DNA of 64,000 nucleotides from Cinclus cinclus (GCF_963662255.1 NC_085059.1:8279234-8343233); one strand, 5' to 3'; counted from the first letter of the stretch, positions 39,489 to 54,228 are shown. Program-made: numbers and translations. The notes: generated by a model from the letters alone, not told the origin.

Positions 39489-42400
39489 CATCACGAATGA
39501 CAGCTCTCTCCAGCATCTCATATATTGGCACAGGCACTAAGAACAGCAGAAGTGGTCACAGAAAGGTAAGAGGGAAATTCAATTGGTAAAAAGCTAATTT
39601 CAAAAACAAAGTCACAAGCCAACACAATCCAGAACCGTAAATATACACTACTCTTCCAGAGCTCTGCTGAAATCCTGGCCAGGCTGGGATTTGCCCAGCT
39701 TGTGTAATTTCCCAGCAGGCTGCATTTTGTCTCTACTGACAAATGTTTCCATAAATGCTAACAGACTTCAGTGCTACTTCTTGTTTTGCCTGTGTGTGCA
39801 AGAGAAAGTGCTCAGGTCATGAAAGTGATTGCTCAGGGCCCTCTTGCAGATGGAGGGAGAGCAGTGGCAAGCAAGGCAGGACAATTGTTTTTTAACGGGA
39901 CTAACAATTAAGTCTTCTTCAGATGCCAGATAACATGAAAGTGATTAGAGGAAAAAATGGTTACAACAATACATACTCAGATTTGCCTTTTTCTTGTGTG
40001 TGAATGCCATTTACACACTGGGGGTTGAATTATTATGCTCAAAAGAATCACTTCATTCTTTTAGTTGAATATTTCAAGAATAGAATTAAAAAAAAATAAA
40101 TTAAACATTGCTTTGCGTTTTAACAGCCATAATCATAATTGGCAAAAAAGTCCACAGGAAAGGGGTGTGCCCTTTTTAAGAAAAGCAATTACTCTGCTCT
40201 GGGTTAAATAATTTCACCTGCCATGAAACATTCAAAATCTCTTTTGCTATTGAACATAGGTAGTTGCTTAATAGAACAGTCATGAAGGCATTCAAAACAC
40301 TCCTTGCAAAACAGTCAAAAGTCTGCCAATAGTAGGTGCATTCGAAACAATTTTTAGTATAATTTTAATTGCCAGTAGACTTGCAAATCTTTTGTAGTGA
40401 TAAAAGTTGAGAGACAGTCAAGCTGCTAGGAAGTTCCACAAAAGTAATTTGTCTTAGAGGTCTTTAAAGAAATAATTCATGCTATTGTTAAGAGATGGAT
40501 GAAAAAAACCTCCAAGCACACAACTCTAACAGATGTAAATATACCTCCTTTATGATTAGTGATACCATTATTACAGCACACAGCTCATTTCTTAGCCTCT
40601 ACCAGAAAATCTATGATTGCAGAGCACTGTCCATGGTTTTCCCTCACACAGATTTGCATCTCAGACCTGCCTTTCAAGGCAAGTGAAACTTATGCAAACC
40701 TGCTCTCAAACACACAAAGTTCCTCTGCCAGGATGAATTCCCTGTAAGATAATGCATAGATAGGAAATCTTTAGCCCTGATCTGCCTGCAAGCAAACACA
40801 TCTCCGGAGCAGGGGAGCAGGTGTAACAGCTAGGACAGTGACCTAGCACTCTGCAAGAGAGGAGGTGCCCAAGCAGGTCCATTTTCAGAAGGTAATGGTT
40901 GAACCAGAAAGGTGAGAAAAACAAGCCTGAGGCTGAGACCTTGAGCAGTGAAGACACTGGATGGGGCAGGGGACCACAGGCATGGGAGTCACAGGAAATG
41001 GAGCATGGACTCAGCACTGGCCACAGAGACCTCACCAATAATCAGCTAAAGGAAAGCAGATCTGCAGTTTGACAAAAGCAGTTTAGGAGCAACAAAGACA
41101 AGACCAAAAATAATATTTAACGTATGAAACAACACACAGCAATGGACTGTAAAAAATACAACTCCATCCCCTTCTTTGCACAGTTTGGATCTGTCACTAG
41201 TTGTACCCAGCACGTTTTAAGCGTTGGTTTTGCTACCTATTTCATCAGGTCTGGTAAGTGAGAGTGCAGAGTGCAGCAGGGAGTCAATGACATGGAGCAG
41301 TTTGTTTGATGCAGCTACTCTAAAGTTCTGGGCTTGCTGACAGTTCCTTCAGGACTGGCTAAATGACATTGGTGCAACTTTCACTACTACAGCACAGCTC
41401 CCTTGCTGTTTGGAAATGTTCTTATTTACTGCAATAAACAGAAATTCTTTCTTGTTACATACCACCAGCTTGTCATACAGCAAAATTACACTTGTAGAAC
41501 AGTTAGTAGAACTTACAATATTAATATTTTATCATCATGCTAATGAAAATCATTGTTTAACTATATAATTAAATCAGAATCAGGAAGTGCTTAAAGAAAG
41601 TAGCATGATCCACCAACTGGTTCATTTAATTCATTTAGTTCAGTCACTTAAATGCTGAACTAAAAGGAATAGATGGGAGGTATTTAATTCTTCTGCTGGG
41701 TAATTAGCTAGTATACACCAGGAGTGTGGCCTTACTTGCCATGCAAGGGGCATCCCTCATCCAAATGCAAGGTTACCATAAAGACCTTACCTGCACTGGC
41801 AGTGGATACAACAGATTTACATCCCACTAAATACTGCAGGAAAACACTGCTATCAGCAAGGAAAGCTGGTAGCATTTAGCAGGTCATTACCTTAACAAAA
41901 GCAACACAGAAGACAAATCAACACTGTTTAGAAGAGTGAACCCTGGCATGATGAATACATTACAGCTACAGAGAGTGCTTTAATAAAAGCCATGTGGAGG
42001 CATTTATTTATTTTGAAAAGGCATACACTTTTTTGTTCATCAGAAATTTTCCAAAGTTGTCATGTTATCTTTAGCTTCAGAAAGCACCTATGGGTACTCT
42101 TTCAGGAAAAAAAAAAATAATTAGGAATAATGAAACTAATAGGAGAATGGGGAAAAACAATCCCAAGCCTAATTTACAGAGGCTCTGAAAAGGGGCAATC
42201 TGCAATAGCATAGAATTGAGTTTCACTACATTTAAACTAAATTACAGATATTAAAATTAATGTTAAATTGGTCTGGTCCTGTTTAAGAAGACTCTATCCC
42301 CAGTTTTAAAAGATATGCAGTATTTACTACACAAGGTCACATGATGCTTCTTCTAGTTCAAAAGTCTACAGCTAAAGGCATGGACCAGAATAGAAAAACA

Positions 42401-44645
42401 TATAAAATTTGATAAAATAATTATCATCTATCTGATTCACAATCACAAAAATTAAATAACTACATATCCTGCAAAATCAGAACAGAATAAATTTCAAGTT
42501 TTATTTCCTGAAAGTCAGTGTACTTCTTTCTCTGTATCTGTTTAAAGCAAGGGACTAAAATACCAACAGAAATAATTTCCACATATTTATCCGTGAGCAT
42601 ATTGTTCTCCAGGCCACACCTCTCTAGATATTGGAGGGTTTTTTGCAAGTACTGAAATGAAAATAGCAGACATTTCCAAGGATGTGGAAAATAACTTGAT
42701 AATGGAAGTTGTGACAGAATGTTCTCCAGCTATCCCAAAATCTATGCCTATGCAGGGATCTGCCTGCAAAAGGTTCAGATTAAAGCAGTTGACGGGATAA
42801 CCCTCAAAAAGAACAACCAAAAAGGAAAAATCAAACGAAGAAAAAAAACAAAAAAACCCTCACACAAAACACCCAACAAAACACAGCAGCTGGAGAGGCA
42901 GCAAATTTGATCTAAGGATTATGAGGTATTTGCCTGAGTAACACCTCATTAGTTGCATTCCAGAGAGGGGAGGCACACCCATCTCTGCCCCAAAATACAT
43001 AATAGAAGAAAAAAATAAAATAAATGGGAAGAAGGCAGCAATGATGAAACAATAAAGAGCACCCAGACACCAGCAGATATTGACATCCATTGGACATACA
43101 GGCATCCAGGAGTAGCACCATTCAGGACAAATTTCTGGGTATCAGTTTCTCAACTGATACCAGAGGCCATGCTAGTCACTTGAAAACTCCCAGTCTTTCT
43201 GAAGCAGATAAATAGTACAGAATACAGCACAGTCCTATTCCGTACATCTAAGCACAAAACACCCTAGGAGCAAAAATGTCCATTAGAGAATCTCAATGAC
43301 ACCGACTTGGCAAAAATTCAATTAAAGAGAAAAGCTGTTAGCAGAGGATGGCTTGTGCTCACCAATTAACATGATTTTTGACAGTGTTACAGGATGATAA
43401 TCAGCCTAATGGCTTTTATGGATTTCAATCTCCCAGACTGGCTTAAAACAATAATTCTGCCTTTAAATACAAGGGCCTGCAAGAGTCTTGTTACAGAGAC
43501 ATGCAGAACAACACTCGAATTCTCATTCAGAGTTGCAGTATGGGTAATATGGAAAAATATTTCATATGCAACACTGAAAACCCACATTGTATCTGTGTGC
43601 TAGCTGGAATTACAGGACCTGCTGAGAGTAACTACATTAATTACAGGGTCTCCTCCACAAGTGTTATCAAAACACCCAAGTTTTTTCACTCATTTCAAAC
43701 ACTAGAGCTACTCAACATGTTAGTTTTAGAATCTGCAATTCATTCAGCTCTCACTATTTCATTTGGCATTTCTCTCACTTGACGAGTATCAGAATCCCTT
43801 TCCCTCGGTTTTTCTCCTCAGCTGCCTGGCAGCTGGAGGTACCTAGAACAGCTTGGTGGCGTTCAGCCCACTCTTCTTAAACAGTTGCAAACTGGGCACA
43901 GATATTACCCTGTCAGATTTTACAGATGTCATCTGCTAATGGTTAAATTTATAAAGGACGTACTCTACAGTAGTTTCAAAAAAAAAAAAATTAAAAAAAT
44001 AATTTTTATTTACTCAACCACTTACCAGCCTTTCTCACAGCACCAGACACTGGCAGAAGCAGTGTTTTCTGCAGCTTCTGCAGTATCACAGTATCACTGC
44101 AGTATCCTGCAGTAAGCAGCAATTCACTGTTTGGGGTATGCAGAGCTCAAAGAGCAGAACTGGAACCACCCATTCACATTCTCTGCTAATTGTCCCCAGT
44201 CTGAGCTCTTTAGCACTTTCTACAGATCCTGCCACTTGTGAAAACTTCTGTGGTAAGAATACTTGGTATTTGTTATATTTATTGTATTTATGTAGAGAAA
44301 GAGAAGCACAGCACAATCAGATTTTATGCCCATGGGATATTGTAGCAGCTGCACAGGAAAAATTGCCTGTCGATGAGAGGGCAGAAGCAGGAGGCCAAAC
44401 AAGTGCAGATTCCAGCATATCCTTTACACTATTCCTTCCTATCACAAGGTGAGTCTGACAGGTGTTGGGAGTGTGAACAGACAGTGAACATCAGATAATG
44501 AAACACCCCAAAAGCGTCAGGAGGTGAACATGCCGACCTACATAGGCAGAACAAGAGAATACTCACCACAGAAACATGAGAAAACCCACTCAAGCCCTAA
44601 AGGAACCAGGAAGCAGGGTGGACAACAAAGCACACTGGACAACAA
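36661..44645. other. AT-rich non-coding stretch, no gene recognised
   Basis: This is unique-looking sequence with an uninterrupted 41-A run at 39446-39486 and A-rich tracts near 42815-42890 and 43979-44010. A minus-strand frame at 37878-38186 encodes a hydrophobic, membrane-like peptide, but it has no upstream partner exon and is not called as a gene. Confidence 0.55.
39446..39486. repeat. 41-base uninterrupted poly(A)
   Basis: A pure A run of 41 bases. It could be the tail of a retroposed transcript on the plus strand, but no AATAAA lies just upstream and no flanking duplication is visible, so a simple slippage repeat is as likely. Confidence 0.95.
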
Positions 44646-44699
44646 ACTACATTAACTACATTAACTACATTAATGTAGTTAATCACTACATTAACTACA
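44646..44699. repeat. 9-bp repeat array in both orientations, with 24-bp perfect palindrome
   Basis: Three head-to-tail copies of actacatta (44646-44672) run into an inverted copy and then a further direct copy. The join makes a perfect 24-bp palindrome at 44660-44683. The inverted copy can pair instead with the last direct copy (44674-44683 with 44690-44699). The array also generates a repeated Ile-Asn-Tyr peptide in an overlapping chance frame. Confidence 0.9.
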
Positions 44700-47600
44700 A
44701 CAATCACAGGACTGTGCAAACTCCAAAGCCCTTGATTTACAGTCATGTATTTTTTGTGCCCTTTTGGGCAGGAATAGCCATCTATGACAATAAGAAATTG
44801 ATTCTTCATAGGCTGTACTGAGAGAACCTCCTCTGAAGATCAGTGTTTTTAGGTGCAGTAAGGATCAATGTCCCATTACAACATGACCAAGAACCTCAAA
44901 TACTCTGCAGGTCTTCCTAAACAAGCCAGATATTAACAGGCACCAAAAAACACAGATAGCATGATCTGACTACAACACAAAGCTGGTTTATAATATAATT
45001 CACCTGGATTCAAGCACAGCACTGGTTTCAAAATGAATTACTCTGATTTACATTTTAGAAGTTATGCATCAATTATTTTACATGGTAGCTTGATTAATAT
45101 AATTTTCCTGCAGTACACTTAGGAAATGCAAACTATGATGTAACTTCAATTTGTTGTTTTAGTTCTGGCAATCTTGGTGGAAACAGTCTTACTTGCTTTT
45201 CTTAGCCTATAAATAAATCCGAATTACTTTTGTCTTCATAAGCAATAATCCTGAAAATTGTTTGCAAGTAAAAGGCAAAAAAATAGCAATTTTAACCACT
45301 CACTTCTACTCTGACTTCAGCCAGAAGCACCTATTCCCTTCAGGGAAGAGAACAGTCAGTAAAACAGGACAAGCACTAGTGTTATGCATGCTTTTATCCC
45401 TCTGCGACCAGCTGACTGGAAACACCAAGGTCATTCAAAGAATCTGATCCTGTTTTAGGAGAGAGAAAAATTAACTTCCCGAGTATGTGCATTTTCTCTA
45501 AGTGCAATATAATTTAAGCAGAAAATAACTAATATGATACCAAGGCCACTTTTAGCAAAATAAAATCTTAAAAGCAGCAAAACAATAAATGAGTATTAGT
45601 TATAATTTTGGCTTTCTGTTCAGAACTTAAGAAACAAAAACCCCTGAACTCTAATTCAAATGAAATCCACATAACTCCAATCTATGTCTCTTACCGGGCT
45701 TCTTTTTTCATTTAAAGTACAAACTTCACACCTGATAAAAAAACAAACAAACCAACCATACAACAACAACAGTTCTGCTCAATTTAAAGCTTGTTTCACA
45801 TTGTGGGGGGAGACTACAATGTTCAAAAAATCCTAACTTACTTACTGGGTATTAGAATGGCACATTTTGAAAAATGTACAAGCACTAACTTCTTTTGATG
45901 TTTTTAACTCTCTCTTTGCCTTATACAATATATTTCCTATTTAAGAAGAGAGACCCTCAGTCAGAGAAATGCTGCATTTTTTTCACAGGTTTGGCATTTG
46001 TTGAACTGGGATAACGTATTAGAGAGTTCTCTGAATGAAGTCCCAGTTTCCATTTTGCTCCATTTTTCAGAGGTCACAGAAGAGCCAAAACCACTTTATC
46101 AAGAAATGGTGAAGTGAAGCAGAAAAATAAAAACTAAACTCAGACTGTGCATTTATAATAATTTTTTAATCTTAACAAATCAGGTTAGGTTTTTTGTTTA
46201 ATTACATTTGACTGGCCTTGTGGCTGAAAGAATGGAAATTATTACTGGAAGAAAAGACAGTGGCAGGAAGGTAATGAGAAAGCTTCTGTAAACTGGCATT
46301 TTTGGATCAGACTAAATTAGGAGAGACCTGCCTATTTTTCAGTTTTTCCACTCTGCCTAAAATGAGTTGTAGGAAAAGACCACACCTCAGTACACCTGAT
46401 CTATTGATCTTCCAGGAGACAGATTCCAAGTTTCCCTTTCTTAGTGACACAGGAAATGCTCTTCTGAAATAAAAAGAGATCAGCAGAAGGGAAACTACAT
46501 GCAAAGCTGGATACACTACAGCACAATCATTAAATGTATGTCACAGATTGATGGGAGAAGGGAACAGCCAACATACTTGAGCTTTACAAAAGTGCAGCAT
46601 TAGCAAATACCTACAGGGGATTAAAAACAAAACCAAACCACAAAGAACAAGGACAGCAAAAAATTTCAAGCAGCAAACCCAGATGACTTAAGCTGGCCTT
46701 TGATAAATCAGGAATATTCGGTCCCTTCACCTTTTTCTGTCTCCCCAGCATTACATAACTCATCTTTGGGCAAATTATTTTAACATTCAGTTTTCACCTG
46801 ATAGATCTTTTTCCTTGTACAATCCATTCTGTAGGCATAACTTGTTTTCTTTGCTAAGATTTCATTTCCTCCCACCTCAGAACTTGATGAAATCTATTTC
46901 TTAGCTCCTCATCTCCCAGTGAAAGCTGACAACAAGCATCAGACAAAATGTAGCTGTCCCATATGAGGTAATTCATTTCTGTCAAAGATTAGACATTTTT
47001 TTCCCTTAACATGAGATGACTGATACTGTTCTGCAAGATCCAAAGGGACAATTTAACCACTTAAGTGCCAAGAGATACTGAGAATTGGCTTTTCTCCTCG
47101 AAGCACACAGTCCAAAGGTGAAAGCAGATGGAAGCCTCTAGAAGGTCTGGTAATTTTCTTCCTTTTGATTTGAGGCTTTGTCTCAGTACATTTAGGCCTA
47201 ATCAAGTATTTTTTACTTGATAAGTAATGTAAAATAGCAATATTTTGAAACTGCATATTTGAACACTTCTAACCAGTTAAAACTTATTTTCTCCTCTATA
47301 CAGCACAGGGAGAAAACCTGAAGTATGTTAAACTCACTTATGACTATTCATTACCTCAGTGGTAACAAATTCTTTACAATTGAAATGCAGGTCTCACCTG
47401 ACTTCCAATCTACATGAAATCACAATCATCCATCAAAACTCAGGGAAACACAACCCGCACCATATGAGTTCATCATCAAACTCCCTAAGAGAAAAAGAGG
47501 GGAAGGAAAAAGTGAGGCACAAACCCTGCTGCAGCATGGGCAGGTCCCACTGAGCTCTGCACAGCACCCGAGCTCTGCTGCTTCTCCCTCCCCACAGGAC

Positions 47601-47720
47601 AGGGAACCTGCAGGAAACCTGGGCTCTGTGGGACATGGGAAGCTTGGAGTGGGATGTCGCAGCTGCTGCAGTTTAGTGATGCTCCAAAGAATAGCAAACA
47701 GCAGATGAAGAAACAGAAAC
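44700..47720. other. AT-rich non-coding stretch, no gene recognised
   Basis: No gene or nameable repeat is seen. 47500-47700 is richer in G and C than the rest and leads into the (AACCC)n array; it may be part of an old repeat. Confidence 0.55.
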
Positions 47721-47755
47721 AACCCAACCCAACCCAACCCAACCCAACCCAACCC
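47721..47755. repeat. (AACCC)7 microsatellite
   Basis: Seven perfect 5-bp units. The complementary strand reads (GGGTT)n, which has the G-run spacing needed for G-quadruplex folding. It resembles telomeric repeat but lacks one A per unit, so it is not a true TTAGGG array. Confidence 0.97.
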
Positions 47756-50700
47756 ACCTCTCTCTTTTAAATGGCTAAAGGCCCTCAGACAATTTGGCAA
47801 AGGCCTGGGGATAAAATTTGCCAGGATCAGGCCACAGCCACAAACACAGCTAATTATTTAATTTCTGACACTTCACTGAAGCTTTTCCAGAGAGGTGGAT
47901 GAACTAAATAGAGGACAAAACGTTTTGGTGCTGGCATCTGATGTTTTCCTCAAGAAATAGCTCTTGATGCCAAAAATACTTGGGAATCAGTGTTTGAAAG
48001 GTTAATTAGATTCTCCATAAGCATTTCAATTACAGGAATGAGAAATTAGCCCATTTAATGCATATTTAATATGTATCCCGACACATCCTATTTGTTTCAG
48101 ATTTTCTCTGCCACAAGATTTTTCTTTTGCAGACAGCAGTTATTAATCACAACATCCTCTGACAACATCATGTTTACAACTTAGACCACCTCTGGAGGCC
48201 AAGGGCTACTCTAATGGAGATCTTTAGTTACAGTAGTTTACTTCTTCTATCAGCAACACAAAACCTGCCCTATTCACAGCACCACAGCAGCCCAAGTGAA
48301 CTGAGGGCTATGTTTCCTACACCAAATCCTAAATCTGAATTCTGCACGATGAAGCTGTACGTGAAGACCCAAGATACCCCCTGAGTAGCCATGAATTATA
48401 CACAGAGCTGCCCAACCTTGTTAACTGCACAGGAGTAGTCAAGCAGAAATTCTGGTACATAGTGAACCCTCTGGATTTCATTCTAGTTTCAAATTACAAA
48501 GAATCAGATGTAGTTAAATAAGCATTTGTGAGATGAGAACAGTTTCATGTTTTGAAAGAACAGTTTTCTTTCTGAAAATGTGGCTTTCAAGTTCAGAATG
48601 CTATGCAAGAGTGTACTAATTGTTCCTTTCTAAATTTAGAAAGTGTAACTCACAATGGTTCACCAAGCTATGCATATTTAGTTTGAATTTCACTAATTCA
48701 ATTTCAGTTAAACTTCTATAAATGAAAAATATTAAGAGTAATTAGAGTGCTTTAGCAAGTTACACTTCAAGTCAAATAAACAAGCCTGAATCATTAAAAA
48801 TCGGTGACAGATAAATGAAAGGGACTGGAAATAATTTTGAGAATAAATGGTGATACAGTGACACTGAACAGTCTGTGCTAGAGTTTGAGGTGGTTTTTTT
48901 TTTTCCCATATCCGAAAGATTAATTTATAATTTTGCCCCTGAACTCAATAAGACATCTACCCAATGTCTACCATTCCATGGGGAATAAGGTGGGAGAAAA
49001 GCTGATTCGTACCATACTTTATCTGTGTTCTCACTTCATGCCTTCTGGGGTGGGTTTTTTATGTATATGCAATTCTGAAAACATTTCATTAGCACGCAGG
49101 CTGAATTTCCCTCAGACTGTTTTATATTAAATCCAAACTATTTGCCAGTACTGAGGAGCCTGACACCGTCTCTGTTCCACAGATCCATAGCAGTGAGCCC
49201 AAATTAGTACTCATTCACAGAAGCAGAGTCCTTGAGCTTTCAGCAGCAGATCTCTGCTGACAGAACCCAAGGAAATGTTTTCCTTTTTTTCTTTTTTTTA
49301 ATTGCAGCATTTTTTATTTTTCAAAAGTGATCAGAAACAGAGATAATTTTTATGATGAAAATAAAAATTGCTAATAACGTCTCTTTTTTTGCCTCCCCAT
49401 AACTAGGAATTAAGTCCACTATGAATGGGCAAACAATAAGCTCAGTAAGTACCTCAGCAGGCTCGCACAAGGTGCTCAAATAAGAACCTCAAAGATCAGC
49501 TGTGACACCCAAGGTTTTACTAGTTGACCATTTATAAATGATCAAAGTGCTTCTCAGAAATTGCAGTCTTTGAAATGGAAATAATAGTTTTTATCTTAAA
49601 TTTTGCCTTTACGCAGGTTTGGAAAGTTTTGGTTTCTTTCTTGAAATAGATTAGATGTCTTAATTGTAAATCAATCTAAAACTGCTCTGTTCTCTTTGTC
49701 CTAGTGGTAATCCTAATCAAAGCCACAAGTCCCATCCCACTGGTCATTAAAAGGAAATATTTCTTAGTTTTTAGGATTTGTAATTTCAATTATTTTTGCA
49801 ATTATTTACTACATATAATTTTTGATCTTATTATATAATCCCAGTTACAATTTCTGATCAATTATTTGATGCAACTTCAAAACAACAAAGCTTAAATTGC
49901 ACCTCGTGCAAGATGCTGATTTATGAGTGCTCTAAGGGTCGGCTATTGGTAGGACTAGCTCAAAAAAAACCCCCAGCAAATCTTCCCTTGGGATTTAAAT
50001 CCACTTGGCAATTTTTGCACAACAATTTAATTAGGAAAATTAGCAAGGGAATACTTTTGGAGTACTGCAATATTTTGCAAGTTTTCAGTTTCCTACCAGA
50101 AATGCTTGCCCTCTAGTCCAGAATGACATTAAGTTGTTGAGAGGAACAGTGGATCATCTCTTATGGGGCCAAGATAAAGTTGCAGTCACTTCACAATTTG
50201 CATATTGCAGAAGGCACCTGAAGTGCATAAAGGTCATTCAAATTAATCAAATATTAATAACTTAATAAGACTGGATTTGATGGAAGAGGGTTGCGTGTGC
50301 ATCCATTCCATCTCAAGTTGCAGTTAAGTTGATTTTTAGTTCTTAATGCTCTTTTCTGGTCATTTTGCAATCTAAGAATATCGAATATTTTGATACCATT
50401 TTTGGTCCTGTAACAAATTTGAGAAATCACTTAACCACTCGGAGGGGTAGTGGCTCACATCCAAACAGGTTTGAAAAAAAGAAAAGCTTGTTGCACAATG
50501 AGGTGTCTTTGTTTCTTCAATTATTCTCCTTGCTCTAAAGGAGACCTTTAAGGTGAATTCTGAGTGAGCAGCAGAGCTGATAGAAACAACAATCAGGAGT
50601 CAATGATACAAGGTGCAAGAGGCACAGGGCTTTGGTGGCCAAATCCGTGTTAGAACCTCTCATTCACAAAGCACTTGACTGCTATTGCCACCTGCAAAAA

Positions 50701-53290
50701 AGCAATTTGGAAGAGACATTGCAAAGATAAGGTTAATGGAATTTTCCTAAAAGCCACTCCTAAGGGATTCTCTGTTAAAAGAACCACTTTCCACTTTGGA
50801 TCTTGTTTTATTTCAGTTATCAGTCTTATAAATTAAGGCAGGCTTCTGACAATATAAAGTGTATAAATAATATGCAGTCCTCCTTGAACTCCTATAAATT
50901 AGCCAGCAGTGAGATTCAAGTGAAAGACCTCAAAATAGCATCATCCATACAGCAGAATGTTTCTTCCCACAAGGAAACTCAAAAGTGAATAGCAGCAGAC
51001 TGTTTACAATAAAGTCAGAACAGCAGCTCTGTTGACTTTCCCACTTTATTCAGCTTGAGAATTCTGTCTGATAAGGGAGGTACCAGCAGAAAAGACATAG
51101 AGACCATAGATCTAAAGATAACTGCACAAAAGTAAGAAATAGTATGGAAACTAATGCAACTACAGTGAAATGGTTAGAAATTAATATGGTTGAAGGCAAA
51201 CCAAGAAACAACGAATTACCCAAGTCATTCAGATGCTAATAGAAATTTTCCAAATTTTGTTCCTTTTGACCTTTAATTTTAGTACAGGGCTTACAGAATA
51301 TTTTTGCTGAGGGGAAAACTGAAAATGCTTTAAACAAATGATTCGTTAAAAAAACCCTCCATGGAGAAGTGTGATAGAATTATTTTATTCTCTTGAACAG
51401 AATGCTCAAGGGAGATGGCATTTTCTAATTTTAAGAGCTAAACCAGAAAACAGGATGTAGTAGATGTGATTTAAGTTAGGGACAGCTGTGTTGAAGTTGT
51501 ACAGTAGGAAATGCAATGGTATTACAGAAAGGATAAATTTAGACTTGTGGACTGAGGATAAAAGCTTTTTGTATCAAGCAGTACTTTTTGTTTCTGATCC
51601 AAATAACAGAACACAAGCCACTGATTCTGAAGTGCTCTCATAATCGCATAGTACTGTGAGTATTTCAGCCCTCACACCAGAATGTCTGCAGACCTTAGTG
51701 ACAATCCATGATTTTAGCTCTACATTAAATGGGTTCATTTGCACAAAAACAAGGCATTCATAATTCACCTGCAAGTCAGATGCAAACCACAAAGCTCCTT
51801 TTCAATCATACCACAGCCTGGCTATTGTACATCCTGTTCCCATCAGTCTGTAACAGTTTTGCCTTCGAGATATCCCTTCAAACCATTTTCATGTAATACA
51901 AGGACATTCCTGTCTTGTTGGGGAAATATTAGAGGAGCACTGCTGTGTCATTTCATCCTTGGCCTGAGTGGGGTCAGTGTCTGGCTGGCACCAATGTATG
52001 GAAAAGTCTGGGAATGTGTTAAGTCTGACAGTATTGGAGTTTTGGCAAGTCTCCCTCTTGGGAGCAAAGAAATTGTGGTTTATGAAAAGGAAATAATTCT
52101 ACAAGTTTTGCTGATGATGGCTGTTCATAATAATAATAAACTCCTATTTTACAAAGAATTTCATCTGTAGGATTGGATCCTGTTTAAAGGGTATAATGTA
52201 GAAAGATATGGGCAAGCCTAGCTCTAAATAGCTTGTCCCTCTCTCTGTATTTCTTGTATCTGCAGCCACACACAGACAGTGTTATGGAATAGATTAGGCC
52301 CTGAAAAAAAATGCACCTGTTTCTCTATGTTGGAGAAGGACTCTGATCTCTTTAGCAGTATAAGACACAATCGATGACCCCAAGCTTTCTGCCATTTCTG
52401 TGACTTACAGCTTGCCTTTCCTCTGAGTTATTGAACAGGAAGACAAAAATTATTATTTAATCCATAATCCTATCTGTATTGATATGTGAACTATGTAAAG
52501 ATATCCCAATTCAGACTGCACTTCGAACTTAAAGTTGTATGTGCTGTTTGGCAACAAGGGAAACAGAATTTTTTCCTGGGCTGCCCGTGGTGGTTTTTTA
52601 GAACTTGAAGGAAAGCTCCATATGAACAGAACTGCAATGTTAGCCAACCTGCCAATCAAAACACTAATCCTCCACACATCTCTATCATCAGGAGACAGAT
52701 ACCTGGAAGCTGGTATGCAGATGATAAAGGGGAAAGTTGGACAGAAACCAGAAAATGTTCAGAATAAAAATTAAATACGTATGTCCAGAAAGATTTTCCT
52801 TAAAAAAAAATCTAATATGAATGATACTAAACAATTTTGACCTCCACAGATTAAACAGAGCTGTACGCACATACTCATGGCTGTTGTTTGCTTTCAGGTA
52901 CCCCCTGGAACAGTATTTTGTCTTTACTGAATTTCCAAACAAAGGTGAAGTGTTCTTTGAAAGAGGAAATATCCCCACTGGTTAGTTTTGAGTCACATCA
53001 ATGACTGTGGAAGGCATAATTAACTATTTCAAGAAATAGGCAATGTTTTTATATTCAAGTCTTCACATCTGGATACAATAAAAACATGGTGAACTGGAGA
53101 AGCAACAAAACTCTATGACAATATCCAGAACTCACTGGTCATTCAATATTAAACATTGTGTTCTTTTATCCACCACAAAAGAAAGAAATGTAAAGATCTC
53201 TGGAACTGTGCTGTCCGCTTCTACTGTTTTCTGACACATTAGGCTCAAGCAGATAAATTGGAGTAATTTAAGCAGTCTTTTCAGATATTC

Positions 53291-53332
53291 TCTTCAGATA
53301 TTGTAAATAAGTCTTCAGATAATTGTAAATAT
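53291..53332. repeat. Diverged ~21-bp tandem duplication
   Basis: Two copies of a unit beginning tcttcagata and ending gtaaata lie head to tail with a few differences. No function is apparent. Confidence 0.7.
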
Positions 53333-54167
53333 CATTTCTATACATGACTCTTGATCTAGCATAAACCCAGGCCATTCATAACAGTAATTTGACACTCCAT
53401 GTTTAGCTGTTTTGACCATGAAAGTAAGTTACAAGAACTGGTCGTGCTCAGTGATACATTGATTATCTTTCTTGAGATTAGGCTCGTCTTCAAACTCTGT
53501 GTGAAGTTATGAATGAGAATTTTGGGTTTTGTGAGTATACTTGCAATGCTTAAAATTGGCTGGTTCCCTAAGTGTTCCTGCCAGTAAAGTAATTTGCTGG
53601 AATACTGTTGGAAAGCAAATACAGAAGGGGTGTGAATACAGTCAAAGAGAATTCATTTGCAAATCAAATGGATGGTGGAAGAGAAGTTGCATTCAGTCAA
53701 TTCAACAAAGACACTGTCACAATAAATACAAGAACATTTGGCAAGGATAACCTTTGCAAGACTTGCTATCTGTGTTCTGCAAAGGTATCCATATGTGTGA
53801 AGTTCCTATCTCCATGCAGGATTCTGTCTATTCCAACAGATGCAGAACTGGCCTATCTAACAGCTTGCAGAGCCAGATCACTAGACTAGCATTAACATTT
53901 AAAGCTGGAACTGAAACAACTTTTCTGAAGTCATTGTATAAATGACTAGCCCTTGTATATAGGAGGAAGAAAAGTTACATAATGCTTTATTTCTATTTTA
54001 TCCTTTATTAAATAAACAAACCAAGTACTACCATTATTATCATGACAGTGTGGGAAAGAAATAAAAAACCCCAGAAAGTGAATTGTACATAAATAAGAAC
54101 TAGGTACAGGATATTTATATTTCCACTCTCCTATTCAGTAGAGCACAGAAAGATAGTCAGCAGCATT

Positions 54168-54228
54168 AAAAAAAACAAACCAACAACAAAAACAAACAAA
54201 AAAACACCCAAAACCAAAACAAAACAAG
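54168..54228. repeat. A/C-rich low-complexity tract
   Basis: A 61-base stretch of A runs with CAA, CAAA and CCAAA units, of a kind seen repeatedly across the window on this strand. Confidence 0.9.

Noticed and set aside
39401..39589. Lysine-rich open frame
   Set aside because: It is a translation of the 41-A run.
47426..47800. Open frames with Gly-Trp-Val-Gly-Leu repeats
   Set aside because: They are translations of the (AACCC)n microsatellite.
51739..52170. 143-codon plus-strand open frame
   Set aside because: No family resemblance, no supporting signals, and within chance expectation.
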